A stretch of 64,000 bases of DNA from Arthrobacter sp. B1I2 (GTDB taxonomy: Bacteria; Actinomycetota; Actinomycetes; Actinomycetales; Micrococcaceae), in NCBI RefSeq assembly GCF_030816485.1, contig NZ_JAUSYC010000001.1:310001-374000 (forward strand), in the 5' to 3' direction. This document shows, piece by piece, positions 18,221 to 26,738 of the stretch (position 1 is its first letter; each line of letters begins with the position of its first letter). The position numbers and the translations under genes are program-made. Below the pieces are notes generated by a model. The model was not told the origin of the DNA and ran no database searches. It saw only the letters and a list, made by a program, of their open reading frames with translations.

Positions 18221-18610
18221 TTAACCGGCGCCCTGCCCGTCGCTCCGCCACGGGATGTACTGGACAGACCACTTGTTTCCGTCCGGATCGGCGAAGTAGA
18301 CGAAGTGGCCCCAGTCCTGCACGTCCACATCGCTGACATCCACGCCGTTGTTCTTCAGATGGTCATGCGCGGCTTTGATGTCGTTGACCACCAGTTGCAG
18401 GTTGGATCCCGTGCCGGGAGGGGCATCGGTAAGTCCTTCGCCAATGCAGATGGAGCAGGCCGAACCTGGCGGCGTCAGCTGCACAAAGCGGATGGAGTCC
18501 GAGGGCCGCTCGTCGAAATCGGCGTTAAAGCCCACCTTGTTGACGTAGAAGTCTTTGGCACGGTCAACGTCGGATACGGGGACAAAGACAAGTTCGAGTT
18601 TCCAGTCCAT
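18221..18610 (-). CDS. VOC-family (glyoxalase/bleomycin-resistance fold) protein
   Basis: 129-aa protein with two beta-alpha-beta-beta-beta modules: MDWKLELVFVPVSDVDRAKD starts the first and NLQLVVNDIKAAHDHLKNNG the second; it ends in FADPDGNKWSVQ, the usual position of the metal-ligand Glu, where a Gln/Trp context is seen. Members are metal-dependent lyases, dioxygenases or drug-binding proteins; the substrate cannot be told. Single gene, convergent with the wall-protein gene. Confidence 0.88.
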   Translation of the reverse strand: MDWKLELVFVPVSDVDRAKDFYVNKVGFNADFDERPSDSIRFVQLTPPGSACSICIGEGLTDAPPGTGSNLQLVVNDIKAAHDHLKNNGVDVSDVDVQDWGHFVYFADPDGNKWSVQYIPWRSDGQGAG

Positions 18611-18654
18611 CCGGACAGGCTAACGGCGGGATCTGTGGATAAAAAGGGTGAAAC

Positions 18655-19290
18655 CTACCCTGCGATGCCGTAGAGCCGGTCGCCGGCGTCGCCCAGGCCC
18701 GGGACGATGTAGGACTTCTCGTTGAGCTTCTCGTCAATGGAGGCCAGGACAATATGCACGTTGGCCCCTGACAGCTCCTCCTCCAGCCTGGCCAGGCCCT
18801 CGGGGGCGGCCAGCAGGCAGATGCAGGTGACGTCGGACGCGCCGCGCTTGAAGAGGAACTTGATGGCCTCGCGCAGGGTACCTCCGGTGGCCAGCATGGG
18901 GTCCAGGACGAACACCTGGCGGCCGGTCAGGTCCTCCGGAAGGCGCTCCGCGTACGTGATGATGTCGAGTGTCTCCTCGTCCCGGGCCATGCCCAGGAAA
19001 CCCACTTCAGCGGTGGGAACCAGCTTGGTCATGCCCTCGAGCATGCCCAGGCCCGCACGCAGGATGGGTACCACCAGCGGGGTGGGCTTGGTGAAGGCAG
19101 TACCGATGGTGGTGCTGACCGGCGTCTCGATGGTGACGGGCTCCGTGCGGACCTCCCGCGTGGCTTCGTAGGCCAGCAAGGTCACCAGTTCTTCCGTCAG
19201 CTGGCGGAAGACCGGCGACGGCGTGTTCTTGTCCCGCAGGACGGTGAGCTTGTGGGCGACCAGGGGGTGGTCAACAACGAGAGTGCGCAT
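18655..19290 (-). CDS. upp: Uracil phosphoribosyltransferase
   Basis: 211-aa cytosolic pyrimidine-salvage enzyme converting uracil and PRPP to UMP. It is full length with family blocks [33 protein letters not shown], the PRPP-binding loop [14 protein letters not shown] and the uracil-binding C-terminus [15 protein letters not shown]. The ATG at 19290 matches the universal family start. Nothing unusual. Confidence 0.98.
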   Translation of the reverse strand: MRTLVVDHPLVAHKLTVLRDKNTPSPVFRQLTEELVTLLAYEATREVRTEPVTIETPVSTTIGTAFTKPTPLVVPILRAGLGMLEGMTKLVPTAEVGFLGMARDEETLDIITYAERLPEDLTGRQVFVLDPMLATGGTLREAIKFLFKRGASDVTCICLLAAPEGLARLEEELSGANVHIVLASIDEKLNEKSYIVPGLGDAGDRLYGIAG

Positions 19291-19302
19291 CCCCCAAAAC
19301 TA

Positions 19303-20106
19303 TCATCCGGCGCTGTCCTTCCCACGTCCGGAGGGCCCGCCGTCGTGCACTTCCTCGGCCACCACGTCGCGGATTATCGGACGGTCGAACGACGGCGCTG
19401 CGCCGGCGTGCTCGCGCCTGCGGACCAGGTGGAACAGCCGGTGGGCCAGAATCACCACACCCACCCAGGTGAGGCCCAGCAACCACCCCGCCATGACATC
19501 CGTGAGCCAATGGTGGCCCAGGAATACCCGGCTGAGGCCCATGGCGATGATGAAGATCGCACCGGCCGTAATGGCCGTGACGCGGACCCGCATTGTGTAG
19601 AACTGGAGGCAGATGAGGTACACCACCAGGCTGATCACCACGGTGGTGTTCAAGGTGTGGCCGCTGGGGAAGGATGGCGTGTCCTCGTAAGGCGGAACGG
19701 CGTCCGCGTGGTCCGGACGGGTACGGCCCACCAGCTTCTTGCCGAAGGTGGTGGCCGAGACGGAGGCTGCCGCAGCGCCGCCGATGAGGACCAGAGGGCG
19801 CCAGTTCCGGCTAAGGAAGGTCAACCACGCCGTGAGGACGCTGGCGAGGATGGGCATTCCAATGCCGCCGCCGATGTTCGTGAAGCCGGTGGCGAACGCG
19901 TCGAGTCCAGGACTGCGCACGCTTTCGGCAAAGGCCAGGGCGGGCTTGTCCAGGTTGGCCAGCCCCGCAGAGTCCACCACGTCGTCATAGACCTCGGCCC
20001 CGAGCAGCGCAAGGGACACGATGACCACACCGCCCACCAGAATGGTGAGTATCAGCGCCGCGTACGGTTTGAACCAAATACTTAAACGGTCCCGAAGAGT
20101 GTCCAT
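19303..20106 (-). CDS. PAP2-family membrane phosphatase
   Basis: 267-aa type 2 phosphatidic-acid phosphatase-like membrane protein with about six helices. The three-part catalytic signature is complete: KKLVGRTRP (KxxxxxxRP form), PSGHT, and SRVFLGHHWLTD. Such enzymes dephosphorylate lipid phosphates or undecaprenyl pyrophosphate at the outer face. ATG 20106 is chosen because GGGAGG lies 4 nt upstream; ATG 20121 is possible. The 55-bp gap to the divergent tadA gene holds two AGTAACC repeats 9 bp apart. Confidence 0.92.
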   Translation of the reverse strand: MDTLRDRLSIWFKPYAALILTILVGGVVIVSLALLGAEVYDDVVDSAGLANLDKPALAFAESVRSPGLDAFATGFTNIGGGIGMPILASVLTAWLTFLSRNWRPLVLIGGAAAASVSATTFGKKLVGRTRPDHADAVPPYEDTPSFPSGHTLNTTVVISLVVYLICLQFYTMRVRVTAITAGAIFIIAMGLSRVFLGHHWLTDVMAGWLLGLTWVGVVILAHRLFHLVRRREHAGAAPSFDRPIIRDVVAEEVHDGGPSGRGKDSAG

Positions 20107-20161
20107 GGTGCCTCCCGGCATCGGTAAGTAACCTGAGTAACCCCGAAACTATCATTGAGCC

Positions 20162-20668
20162 ATGCCGTTGCCCGAAAAGATACACGACGCCTGGATGGGC
20201 CTTGCCCTGGCGGAGGCCCGTCGGGCGCTCGCCACCGAGGACGTGCCCATCGGCGCCGTGGTGATAGGGCCCGACGGCGACGTGCTGGGTTCCGGCCGCA
20301 ACCAGCGGGAGGAATTGGGAGACCCCACCGCCCACGCCGAGGTCGTGGCCATCAGGGAAGCGGCCGGGCGACTGCAGGAACGGGCACGGCTCGACGGCGG
20401 CCGGGGAGACGGATGGCGGTTGTCCGACTGCACCTTGGTGGTCACCCTGGAACCCTGTGCCATGTGTGCCGGCGCGATCGTCCTGGCCCGGATCCCCCGG
20501 GTGGTGTTTGGGGCCTGGGACGAGAAGGCGGGCGCCGCCGGATCGGTCTTCGACATCCTGCGCGAGCGCCGGCTCAATCACTGGGTTGAGGTGTATCCCG
20601 GGGTCCGCGAGGAAGAGTGCGCCTTGCTGCTGCGCGAGTTTTTCGCCGCCCACCGGAGCATCCTTTAG
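20162..20668 (+). CDS. tadA: tRNA-specific adenosine deaminase
   Basis: 168-aa zinc deaminase that converts A34 to inosine in tRNA-Arg(ACG); that tRNA is itself encoded at 1189-1265. Zinc and catalytic residues are present: H58 and E60 in TAHAEV, C99 and C102 in EPCAMC. The insertion ARLDGGRGDGW is slightly longer than in E. coli TadA. The stop overlaps the convergent glycosyltransferase stop by 4 bp. Some CMP/dCMP-type deaminases look similar, but length and motif spacing fit TadA. Confidence 0.94.
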   Translation: MPLPEKIHDAWMGLALAEARRALATEDVPIGAVVIGPDGDVLGSGRNQREELGDPTAHAEVVAIREAAGRLQERARLDGGRGDGWRLSDCTLVVTLEPCAMCAGAIVLARIPRVVFGAWDEKAGAAGSVFDILRERRLNHWVEVYPGVREEECALLLREFFAAHRSIL

Positions 20669-21765
20669 TTCTGCTGCTCCGCTTGTTCGTCGCCTCCCAA
20701 CAGCGCCAGCACCCTCTGCGCGGTGCTATTCCAGCCCGGCAGCCTCGTCCGCGCATCCAGCGCTGCTGTCCGCCAGCTTTCCCGGGTCCCTTCGTCCACC
20801 AGCCACCGGCGCAGGGCATCGGCCAGCCGGCCAGGACTCTCCTGTCCCCCGGCGGGAAGGGGAAGCGCTGCCCCGGGAAGGCGGGGGTCGCCGTCGGCCG
20901 TTGCCAGTCCAGCCATACCAAGCGCTTCCACTGCCCCTGTCCCTTCGCGAACCAGTACCGGGATGCCGTGGGCCAGGGACTCGGTGACGGCCATGCCGAA
21001 GGCCTCGGCCCGGGATACCAGGAGGCTGAGGTCTGCCCGTGCCCATTCAGCTTCCAGTGCTTCTCCTGCGAGTTCACCGGTCAGCCGCACCCGATCCTCC
21101 AGACCATTGACCGTGACAGCAGACCGGACCTCCTGTGCGTAGCCCGGGTCTGCCTTGTCAGAGCCCACGAAGGACGCAGTCCATGGGAGGTCCTGGACCC
21201 GGGCGAGTGCCTCCACGGCCAGCAACTGGTCCTTGTTGGGCAGGAGCGCAGCCACGAATACCAGATGCGGAGGTTGGGAACCCGTGGCTTGAGGCGCCGT
21301 TTCTACGCCGGGGAGGGCGACATTGGCCTGTGGAAGCCCCCGTTGCACCAGGGCAGTTGCCGCCCAGGTGCTGGTGCAGATCAGGCCCGTTGCCGCCCGG
21401 AGGGCCCGGGCTTCGCGTTTCAAGGCTGCAGCCCCGGAACTTTCTGCAACAGGCATATGCACCAGGACCCATGTTTGCTGCCCTGCCTTTGCCGCGAACT
21501 CCAGTTCATCCGGGGCACCAACCGCAACCAGCCCGTCCACCACGGCCACTGATCGCCCGGTGACCGCATCCGGTTCCCATGCTCCCAGAAGGGTACCCAG
21601 CCGGCGTCGTTCCTTGGCGCCGCCGTCCGGCCAGTTGCCCTCCACAGCGATCACTTCCACCTCGGCGCCGAGTGCCTGCAGACCGGCAACCAGGCGGGCG
21701 TTGTAGACGTTGCCGCCGGAGCTGTGGCGGATGTTGCCGGGAACCAGCAGCCGGATGGGGCGCAT
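20665..21765 (-). CDS. GT4-type glycosyltransferase
   Basis: 366-aa GT-B fold glycosyltransferase. The N-terminal lobe begins IRLLVPGNIRHSSGGNVYNARLVAGL; the C-terminal lobe has LVFVAALLPNKDQ and the donor-binding SRAEAFGMAVTESLAHGIPV with the family EX7E-like region. No signal peptide or membrane segment, so cytosolic. It is the third gene of a tight set with the pterin-synthase-like protein (2-bp gap) and the zinc-type dehydrogenase. Donor and acceptor unknown. Confidence 0.9.
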   Translation of the reverse strand: MRPIRLLVPGNIRHSSGGNVYNARLVAGLQALGAEVEVIAVEGNWPDGGAKERRRLGTLLGAWEPDAVTGRSVAVVDGLVAVGAPDELEFAAKAGQQTWVLVHMPVAESSGAAALKREARALRAATGLICTSTWAATALVQRGLPQANVALPGVETAPQATGSQPPHLVFVAALLPNKDQLLAVEALARVQDLPWTASFVGSDKADPGYAQEVRSAVTVNGLEDRVRLTGELAGEALEAEWARADLSLLVSRAEAFGMAVTESLAHGIPVLVREGTGAVEALGMAGLATADGDPRLPGAALPLPAGGQESPGRLADALRRWLVDEGTRESWRTAALDARTRLPGWNSTAQRVLALLGGDEQAEQQN

Positions 21766-21767
21766 GG

Positions 21768-22163
21768 CTAGGCGGTGAGGTCCAGGGAATAGGTGGCCCA
21801 GGCGTCCGGATTTTCGCGCAAGGTGACGTCGATTCCTGCGAGTTCGCGGCCGTCGTCGTTGTCCTTGATCTGGGCTGCGACTTTCTGGGCGATGTATTCG
21901 GCGAGGGCCTCGGTGGTGGTGAGCTTGCCTGCGAAGTCCGGGTGCTCGTCCAGGTTGCGGTAGTTCAGGCCGGCGAGGACTTCCTCGAGGATGGTCCCGG
22001 CGGCACCAATGTCCAGGACGATCGCGTCGTCGTTCAGGGCGCGACGGCGGAAAGATACTTCCGCAACGAAGGTTGCCCCGTGGAGGCCCTGGGCGGGACC
22101 AAATGCCTCACGGGGAAGGCTGTGGGCAATCATGAAGTGGCGGCGGATGGTCAGGCTGAACAT
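21768..22163 (-). CDS. 6-pyruvoyl-tetrahydropterin synthase/QueD-like protein, diverged active site
   Basis: 131-aa T-fold protein. The family layout is visible: RRHFMIAHSLP with H14, then GLHGATFVAEV with H28, and GLNYRNLDEHPDF, TTTEALAEYIA and VTLRENPDAWATY. Compared with QueD the second His of HGH is Ala (A30) and no catalytic Cys precedes LHG, so the zinc site and chemistry must differ from the textbook enzyme. It is encoded 2 bp before the glycosyltransferase and 4 bp after the dehydrogenase, with TTGAGGT as RBS. A pterin-like substrate is inferred only from the fold. Confidence 0.85.
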   Translation of the reverse strand: MFSLTIRRHFMIAHSLPREAFGPAQGLHGATFVAEVSFRRRALNDDAIVLDIGAAGTILEEVLAGLNYRNLDEHPDFAGKLTTTEALAEYIAQKVAAQIKDNDDGRELAGIDVTLRENPDAWATYSLDLTA

Positions 22164-22167
22164 GGGT

Positions 22168-23208
22168 TTACCTCAAGTCTTCCGGGTTGTTGGTGGCTGG
22201 GCTGGCTGCGGGACTGCTGCCCGGGTACTCGACGACGTGGCACAGGGCTGCCAGGCTGCCGTCCGCCAGGCTCTGGACAACATCTGGCAAGTCCTCGAAC
22301 CGGGATGATCCGGTCAGGAATGCATCGAAGACGGGGTCCTTGAGCAGCGACACGGCGAGGTCCAGGCGGTCGGCATTGGTGCGTCGGTGGCGGCGGGCAC
22401 GTGCCACCATGCCCACCTGGCTCGCCCTGATGGACAGCCGCCTCGCGTGGAAGTCCTCCCCCAGCGGCACGGTGACCTCACGGTTGGCATACCAGGACAT
22501 CTCGATGACGTCGCCTTCATCGCCGACGAGCTGCAGGCTTCGCTCCAGGCCTTCCTGTGATGCCGAGCAGTGGAACACGATGTCGCAGTCGGCCAGGGCC
22601 TCATCCGGCTGTGCGAATTCCACACCCAGGGTGTCCGCCAGCTGCTTCCTGCCGGGATCAAGGTCCACCAGCTGCAGGCGCTGCAGCGGAAAGGTGCGCA
22701 GCAGCGTGGCCACCATGCCGCCCACCAGGCCGGCGCCCACCACGGCAATCCGGTCGCCCAGTCGCGGACCGCCTTCCCACAGGGCATTGACTGCTGTTTC
22801 CACTGTGCCGGTGAGGACCGCGCGCCGGGATGGAACGTCGTCGGGAATCCTGGTCAAGGAGTCCACCGGGACCACGTACAGGTCCTGGTGGGGGTTCAGG
22901 CAAAAGACACGCTGGCCCTTCCACTCGTCCGGCCCTTCCTCCACCACCCCGACGGACAGGTACCCGAATTTCACAGGCCCGGGGAACTTACCCTCCTGGT
23001 GCGGGGCCCGCATCTCTTCTGCGACCCGCGGCGGCACGGCCCCTGCATGGACCACCATTTCGGTGCCCTTGCTGATGCCGGAGTACAGGGCGCGGACCAG
23101 AGCTTCGCCGGGCCCCGGGGCGGGCACCTCTTCGGCCCGGAGCTCGCCGTGTTCCTTGGCAGTGGTCCAGTATGCGGTTGCATGGATCGGAGTCTCTGAA
23201 TTTGTCAT
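22168..23208 (-). CDS. Zinc-type alcohol dehydrogenase-like (MDR) oxidoreductase
   Basis: 346-aa medium-chain dehydrogenase/reductase. The N-terminal GroES-like domain has EVPAPGPGEALVRALYSGIS; the Rossmann domain has RIAVVGAGLVGGMVATLL and an acidic LVDLDPGRKQL, suggesting NAD(H). The usual catalytic-zinc Cys near residue 40 is absent (YSGISKGTE), typical of a subgroup found beside pterin-synthase-like genes in actinobacteria. ATG 23208 is chosen; a much longer frame upstream is antisense to the HNH gene region. First gene of the three-gene set with the T-fold protein and GT4 enzyme. Confidence 0.85.
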   Translation of the reverse strand: MTNSETPIHATAYWTTAKEHGELRAEEVPAPGPGEALVRALYSGISKGTEMVVHAGAVPPRVAEEMRAPHQEGKFPGPVKFGYLSVGVVEEGPDEWKGQRVFCLNPHQDLYVVPVDSLTRIPDDVPSRRAVLTGTVETAVNALWEGGPRLGDRIAVVGAGLVGGMVATLLRTFPLQRLQLVDLDPGRKQLADTLGVEFAQPDEALADCDIVFHCSASQEGLERSLQLVGDEGDVIEMSWYANREVTVPLGEDFHARRLSIRASQVGMVARARRHRRTNADRLDLAVSLLKDPVFDAFLTGSSRFEDLPDVVQSLADGSLAALCHVVEYPGSSPAASPATNNPEDLR

Positions 23209-23282
23209 CTTGCTGATGAATCTAGCCGGACGCGCGTGGACGGGGAAAGTCCGACGGCGGGTGGCGGGGTTTCGTGGCGCGT

Positions 23283-24803
23283 TCACGAGGCGAGGTGCTG
23301 AAGGAGTGCTTCTTCGAGGAGGCTTCGTGCGCCGGGCAGGGACCTGGGTGGCCAGTGGGTTGGTTCCCAGTCCTGGTGTTCGCTTGTGTAGTGCCGCCCG
23401 GTGGGTGAGATCCAGCCGGGTGGTTCGTTCTTGCTGGCCGGGGTGGGTGTCCAGCCGGTGGTGTGCCGGAGTCTGTGGTGCTTGGGGCAGGGTTGTCCCA
23501 GGTTCGAGATCCCGGTGGTCCCGCCGCGGTGCCAGGCGAGAATGTGGTCGGCGTCGTTGTCCAGGGAGTTGTTGCTGCAGCCGGGGAACGGGCACTTGCC
23601 ATCCCGCATCCGCAGCCACGCCCGCATCGCGCCCGTGACCCGGTAGCTTTTCCGGCCGATCTCCAGCGGCGCCCCGTCCCGCGGGTCCACCAGCACCCGG
23701 TGGAACGACCCCGCCCCGTCCGCCACCAGCGCCCGCGCCATCGACGGCGGGATCGGACCGAACCCATCCAGCACCGCCGGTTCATCCGTCAACCCCAGCA
23801 GGGAAAACACCGGAACCGTAACCAGCACCTGGGCCCGGACCGGCGACGACGGGTAATCCTGCCCGGCACCGGCGGTGGCGCCGCTTCCACCGGGCCCGGC
23901 ACCGGCAGGGGCAGCGGTGCTGCTGGTACCGCTTCCGTGGGTGGTGCCGCTGCTGAGAAGCGCTGCAGAGAAATTATCCGCCCGGAGTTGGGGCATGGTG
24001 CGGGGTTCATCGGGGCCTTGCAGGCCGCGGGCGATAGCGGTGAGCCGGTTCCAGCCGGCCAGGGCCTGGTCCGCGGGCAGGTACGCCGAGAGCCAGGCCA
24101 TCCCGTCCTGGTCCGGCCGGCACTCCACCCGCCGGTCCGCGAGTCCTTTGGCGTGGCGCTTTTCGATGCTCCCGGCGTGATGGCGTTCCCGCCAGGTCCG
24201 GGCCTTGGCCCTGAACCGGTGCGCCGGCATCTCCCCCACCGGGCACCCCCGCGCAGGATCCGCAGCGTCCGGGTCCAAAAAGTGCGCCTCCAACGCCGCC
24301 GCCCCGGCCGGATCCAGGCCCGCGGCCTCATCGGCCATGACCACCGCGTGCTGCCACGACAGGTCCCCGGCAAACAAGGCAGCCAGGGTCCGCGGCAAAC
24401 CGGACATCAGGGCATGGGAGGTGGCCAGAAACGAACCCGCAGCCCGCGGACCAAGAGCCAACACACACCCGATCTCCGCCGCGACCGCCATCTCCTGCGC
24501 CACCACCGGCACATCCGGTCCCGCAACAGCAAAAGCAGTCTCCGCGTACTTCACCGCAGCCTTCGCCTTCAACCCCGCGAACCCCGCCTCCACCTGCCGC
24601 GCACCGGCAAGAATATCCAGGCACCCATCCGCCAACCCCGCCAACGGATCAGCCTCCGAAAACCCCTCACCCGCCCCGTCCGCCTCCGCATTCAACACAG
24701 CAAGAGCAGCACGGATATCCCCAAACGCCTTCACCACCGCCGCTTTCCCCATAAACACATCATCGAGGGAGGGTCTGACATTTTGGATCTGGCTCGATCC
24801 CAT
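23283..24803 (-). CDS. DUF222 domain HNH endonuclease
   Basis: 506-aa protein of the DUF222-HNH family that is amplified in Micrococcaceae and mycobacteria. Residues ~20-330 are DUF222. The C-terminal HNH motif is CPFPGCSNNSLDNDADHILA followed by HRGGTTGISNL and CPKHHRLRH, with the Cys pairs expected to bind zinc. A Gly/Ser/Thr/Ala-rich linker lies at ~300-340. The function of these nucleases is not settled (mobile-element or repair-like roles are suggested for relatives). Start uncertain: ATG 24803 gives the full frame, ATG 24752 (MGKAAVV) is a frequent family start. Confidence 0.9.
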   Translation of the reverse strand: MGSSQIQNVRPSLDDVFMGKAAVVKAFGDIRAALAVLNAEADGAGEGFSEADPLAGLADGCLDILAGARQVEAGFAGLKAKAAVKYAETAFAVAGPDVPVVAQEMAVAAEIGCVLALGPRAAGSFLATSHALMSGLPRTLAALFAGDLSWQHAVVMADEAAGLDPAGAAALEAHFLDPDAADPARGCPVGEMPAHRFRAKARTWRERHHAGSIEKRHAKGLADRRVECRPDQDGMAWLSAYLPADQALAGWNRLTAIARGLQGPDEPRTMPQLRADNFSAALLSSGTTHGSGTSSTAAPAGAGPGGSGATAGAGQDYPSSPVRAQVLVTVPVFSLLGLTDEPAVLDGFGPIPPSMARALVADGAGSFHRVLVDPRDGAPLEIGRKSYRVTGAMRAWLRMRDGKCPFPGCSNNSLDNDADHILAWHRGGTTGISNLGQPCPKHHRLRHTTGWTPTPASKNEPPGWISPTGRHYTSEHQDWEPTHWPPRSLPGARSLLEEALLQHLAS

Positions 24804-24900
24804 ACACTGCGCAGCTCAGGGTTGAGGCGTTCCCCGCAGACAGCGCTGGGCTGCACACGTTTTGGGGATGTCGGCCTCGCTCCGGTACCCTATTGAGGTT

Positions 24901-24990
24901 GGTGACGTGTCCGAGCGGCCGAAGGTGCAACACTCGAAATGTTGTTTGGTGTAAAAGCCAACGTGGGTTCAAATCCCACCGTCACCGCCA
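24901..24990 (+). tRNA. tRNA-Ser (anticodon CGA)
   Basis: 90-nt class II tRNA including CCA. The acceptor stem is GGTGACG/CGTCACC with discriminator G, the anticodon stem CAACA/TGTTG with loop CTCGAAA giving CGA, a long variable arm follows, and the T arm is GTGGG TTCAAAT CCCAC. It stands at the left edge of the decayed accessory stretch, and tRNA-Ser genes are frequent integration sites. Confidence 0.96.
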
Positions 24991-24996
24991 ATGAGA

Positions 24997-25039
24997 AAGG
25001 CCCTGCTTCCCTTGTAAACAAAGGGAAGCAGGGCCTTTT
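24997..25039 (+). terminator. Intrinsic terminator of tRNA-Ser
   Basis: Perfect 17-bp stem AAGGCCCTGCTTCCCTT/AAGGGAAGCAGGGCCTT with a 7-nt loop, then TTGCTTTG. It starts 7 nt after the tRNA. Confidence 0.93.
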
Positions 25040-25428
25040 GCTTTGCCCGATTTTTGCCCCGCAGTAACGCAGCGGTAACAAAGATTTACGGTGCAGACGC
25101 CCACGCCTCAAGAACGATCAGGTCAGCCGTAGCCGTCGATCTTGGCTGCCTCCGCCTTATACCGTCGCATCTTCCGTCTTTAGGCGTGATGAGTGCACCC
25201 CCTCGCATGAGGGTGAACTACCCGCAACTACACAGCAAGAGGTCGGTGATGCACCGTGAACTTTTGCTCGCCGGCGTCACCTTCGCCGCCAGGGCAATTC
25301 TCTCGCTCCGCACCTCGAACTCGGGCATCTAAACAAGCAGTCAGGACGCACCTGCACCAACGGCATCAGCTCACCGGTGACCCAGCAGCTCGCATAGCCT
25401 AGGGTCAACAACTATTTGGGGGTAGCAA
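25040..25428. other. 389-base stretch with no supported gene
   Basis: Directly after the tRNA-Ser terminator. No recognisable protein or RNA. A duplicate of the tRNA 3' end, which would mark an attachment site, was looked for by eye in the following kilobases and not seen. Confidence 0.5.
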
Positions 25429-25596
25429 GTGAATCTAAGTCCGGCTTTTGGCATCATTGGCTCTCTGTACGCGGTCTTCATGATCGTGCTGGCCGTCTTG
25501 GCGGTGTACGCACTGGTCCTGGCCATCATTTTCCTACGGCTGCGCATCGCCGAGCTGAAGCGGGCGGCCCGGGCTGGGCAGACCAGGGACAACTGA
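25429..25596 (+). CDS. 55-aa single-pass membrane peptide
   Basis: GTG start preceded by TTGGGGGTAGCAA. The sequence begins MNLSPAFGIIGSLYAVFM; a hydrophobic helix spans about residues 8-38, followed by a basic amphipathic tail RLRIAELKRAARAGQ. No family recognised. Its TGA overlaps the ATG of the next (frameshifted) membrane-protein gene, so the two were probably one transcription unit. Coding is supported by RBS, TM pattern and coupling only. Confidence 0.55.
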   Translation: MNLSPAFGIIGSLYAVFMIVLAVLAVYALVLAIIFLRLRIAELKRAARAGQTRDN

Positions 25597-25855
25597 TGCG
25601 GCGCACACACAGCGCCTGGCTATTCCTTACCGCCGCCCTGATGCTGCCTACCGGGTGGTGGGCTTGGAATCTTGGGGCAGGTTCTCCAAGCCCGAATACC
25701 GAAGCGATGAGGACCTTTACACGCTCCTCGCACTGTGCGGCGCAATACTGCTGCTGCTCGGTTTCATCCTGGTCGTGACCGCGATCTTCCTCGGCCTCCA
25801 AAAGATCGACAAGATGACCAGTGACCGCTTCCTGGAGCAGGCGCAGCCTGCATAG
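25596..25855 (+). pseudogene. Frameshifted two-helix membrane protein
   Basis: ATG 25596 opens MRRTHSAWLFLTAALMLPTG; the rest of a plausible protein is in another frame (VVGLESWGRFSKPEYRS, then LYTLLALCGAILLLLGFILV and LQKIDKMTSDRFLEQAQPA). Adding one G to the GGG run at 25653-25655 joins both parts into one ~86-residue protein with two membrane helices. As the sequence stands, the first frame ends in a Cys-rich nonsense tail at 25778. Either a genuine single-base deletion or an assembly error in a homopolymer. Confidence 0.55.
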
Positions 25856-25869
25856 GAGTCCGAGGTTCC

Positions 25870-26419
25870 ATGACTCAGACCAAACGCCGGGCACCGGATC
25901 CGGAGTGGGTGCTGTTGTACCGACAGGGTATTCCTGCGCCCAAGATTGCTGCTGGGTCCGGCGTCGCTGAATCTGTCGTGCGCTACCACCTGGCAATCGG
26001 GGCGAAGCAGGACCCTGGCCTACGGGACACGCACGCACAAAGCAGCACTCCCCAAACCGCCCCAGCGTCTGACCGAGCCAGGCCAACGGAACCTGGCTGA
26101 CATCCTGACGTTCCATGAGTCCGAGGGGCGGCTGCCAATCAGCGGCAGGACCCAGCACGAATCTACTCTGGCCGGCTGGCTCACCCGGCGTCGCAAAGAC
26201 GCAGCCGCCAGCGTCATCTCCCCCCGCCTACGCTCTAGCCCTAGACGCAATCCCCGATTGGCGGTGCTACCCCACCAAGCGGGACGCCGACGCCCCCGCT
26301 GGAAGCAACGCCTGAACGAGGTCATTCCCGACTGGCGGCAAGGCCGGCCGCGACGGGGCGCCAACAGCACGCGAAACGACGGCGCTGGAATTGGACATCG
26401 CTGCCCCCCGCACCGGTAA
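25870..26419 (+). pseudogene. Degraded HTH plus helicase-associated-domain-like gene
   Basis: Three frames must be joined. Frame one from ATG 25870 gives MTQTKRRAPDPEWVLLYRQG and a helix-turn-helix-like IAAGSGVAESVVRYHLAIGA. After a CGCA duplication near 26030 a second frame gives HKAALPKPPQ, then NLADILTFHESEGRLPISG and LAGWLTRRRKDAA, which looks like a helicase-associated (HA) repeat. A third frame supplies YALALDAIPDWR, and RWKQRLNEVIPDW resumes the second. At least three shifts make this a pseudogene; HA assignment is by pattern only. Confidence 0.5.
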
Positions 26420-26425
26420 GCCTGT

Positions 26426-26650
26426 TTAACTGAATCCACCTCCTCCGACTGGTCCCAGCCAACCACTGAACTCTCCGCCACCTCCTCCTTCGCCGCTATC
26501 GTCGTCCTTTCCGCAGCGGAGAGAGCGCTTATACAGGCTGCCGTCGTCGGTGTGTTCGACGTGCCATTCATGCCTGTATTCAGTTTGCATAGCAGGGCCC
26601 CAAACATGACCTTCTCCGATCCGTGCAGGCAGCCGCTCTCGCAAGTCCAT
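26426..26650 (-). CDS. Possible small Gly-rich hypothetical protein
   Basis: A 74-codon frame whose middle part (MQTEYRHEWHVEHTDDGSLY, KRSLRCGKDDD) has a natural composition and whose end is Gly-rich. ATG 26587 would give a 53-residue form. No convincing RBS and no family recognised; it could be a remnant like its neighbours. Confidence 0.3.
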   Translation of the reverse strand: MDLRERLPARIGEGHVWGPAMQTEYRHEWHVEHTDDGSLYKRSLRCGKDDDSGEGGGGGEFSGWLGPVGGGGFS

Positions 26651-26738
26651 AATGGCCCTCGTGCAGGCCGGGCGATACTGCTAAACACTGAAGAGGGCCA
26701 CCTGCCCCAAATGGAATCAACGAAAGTGTGGAAGCAAA

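Noticed and set aside
25054..25332. 92-codon frame after tRNA-Ser
   Set aside because: Starts inside the tRNA terminator region, with no RBS or recognisable pattern.
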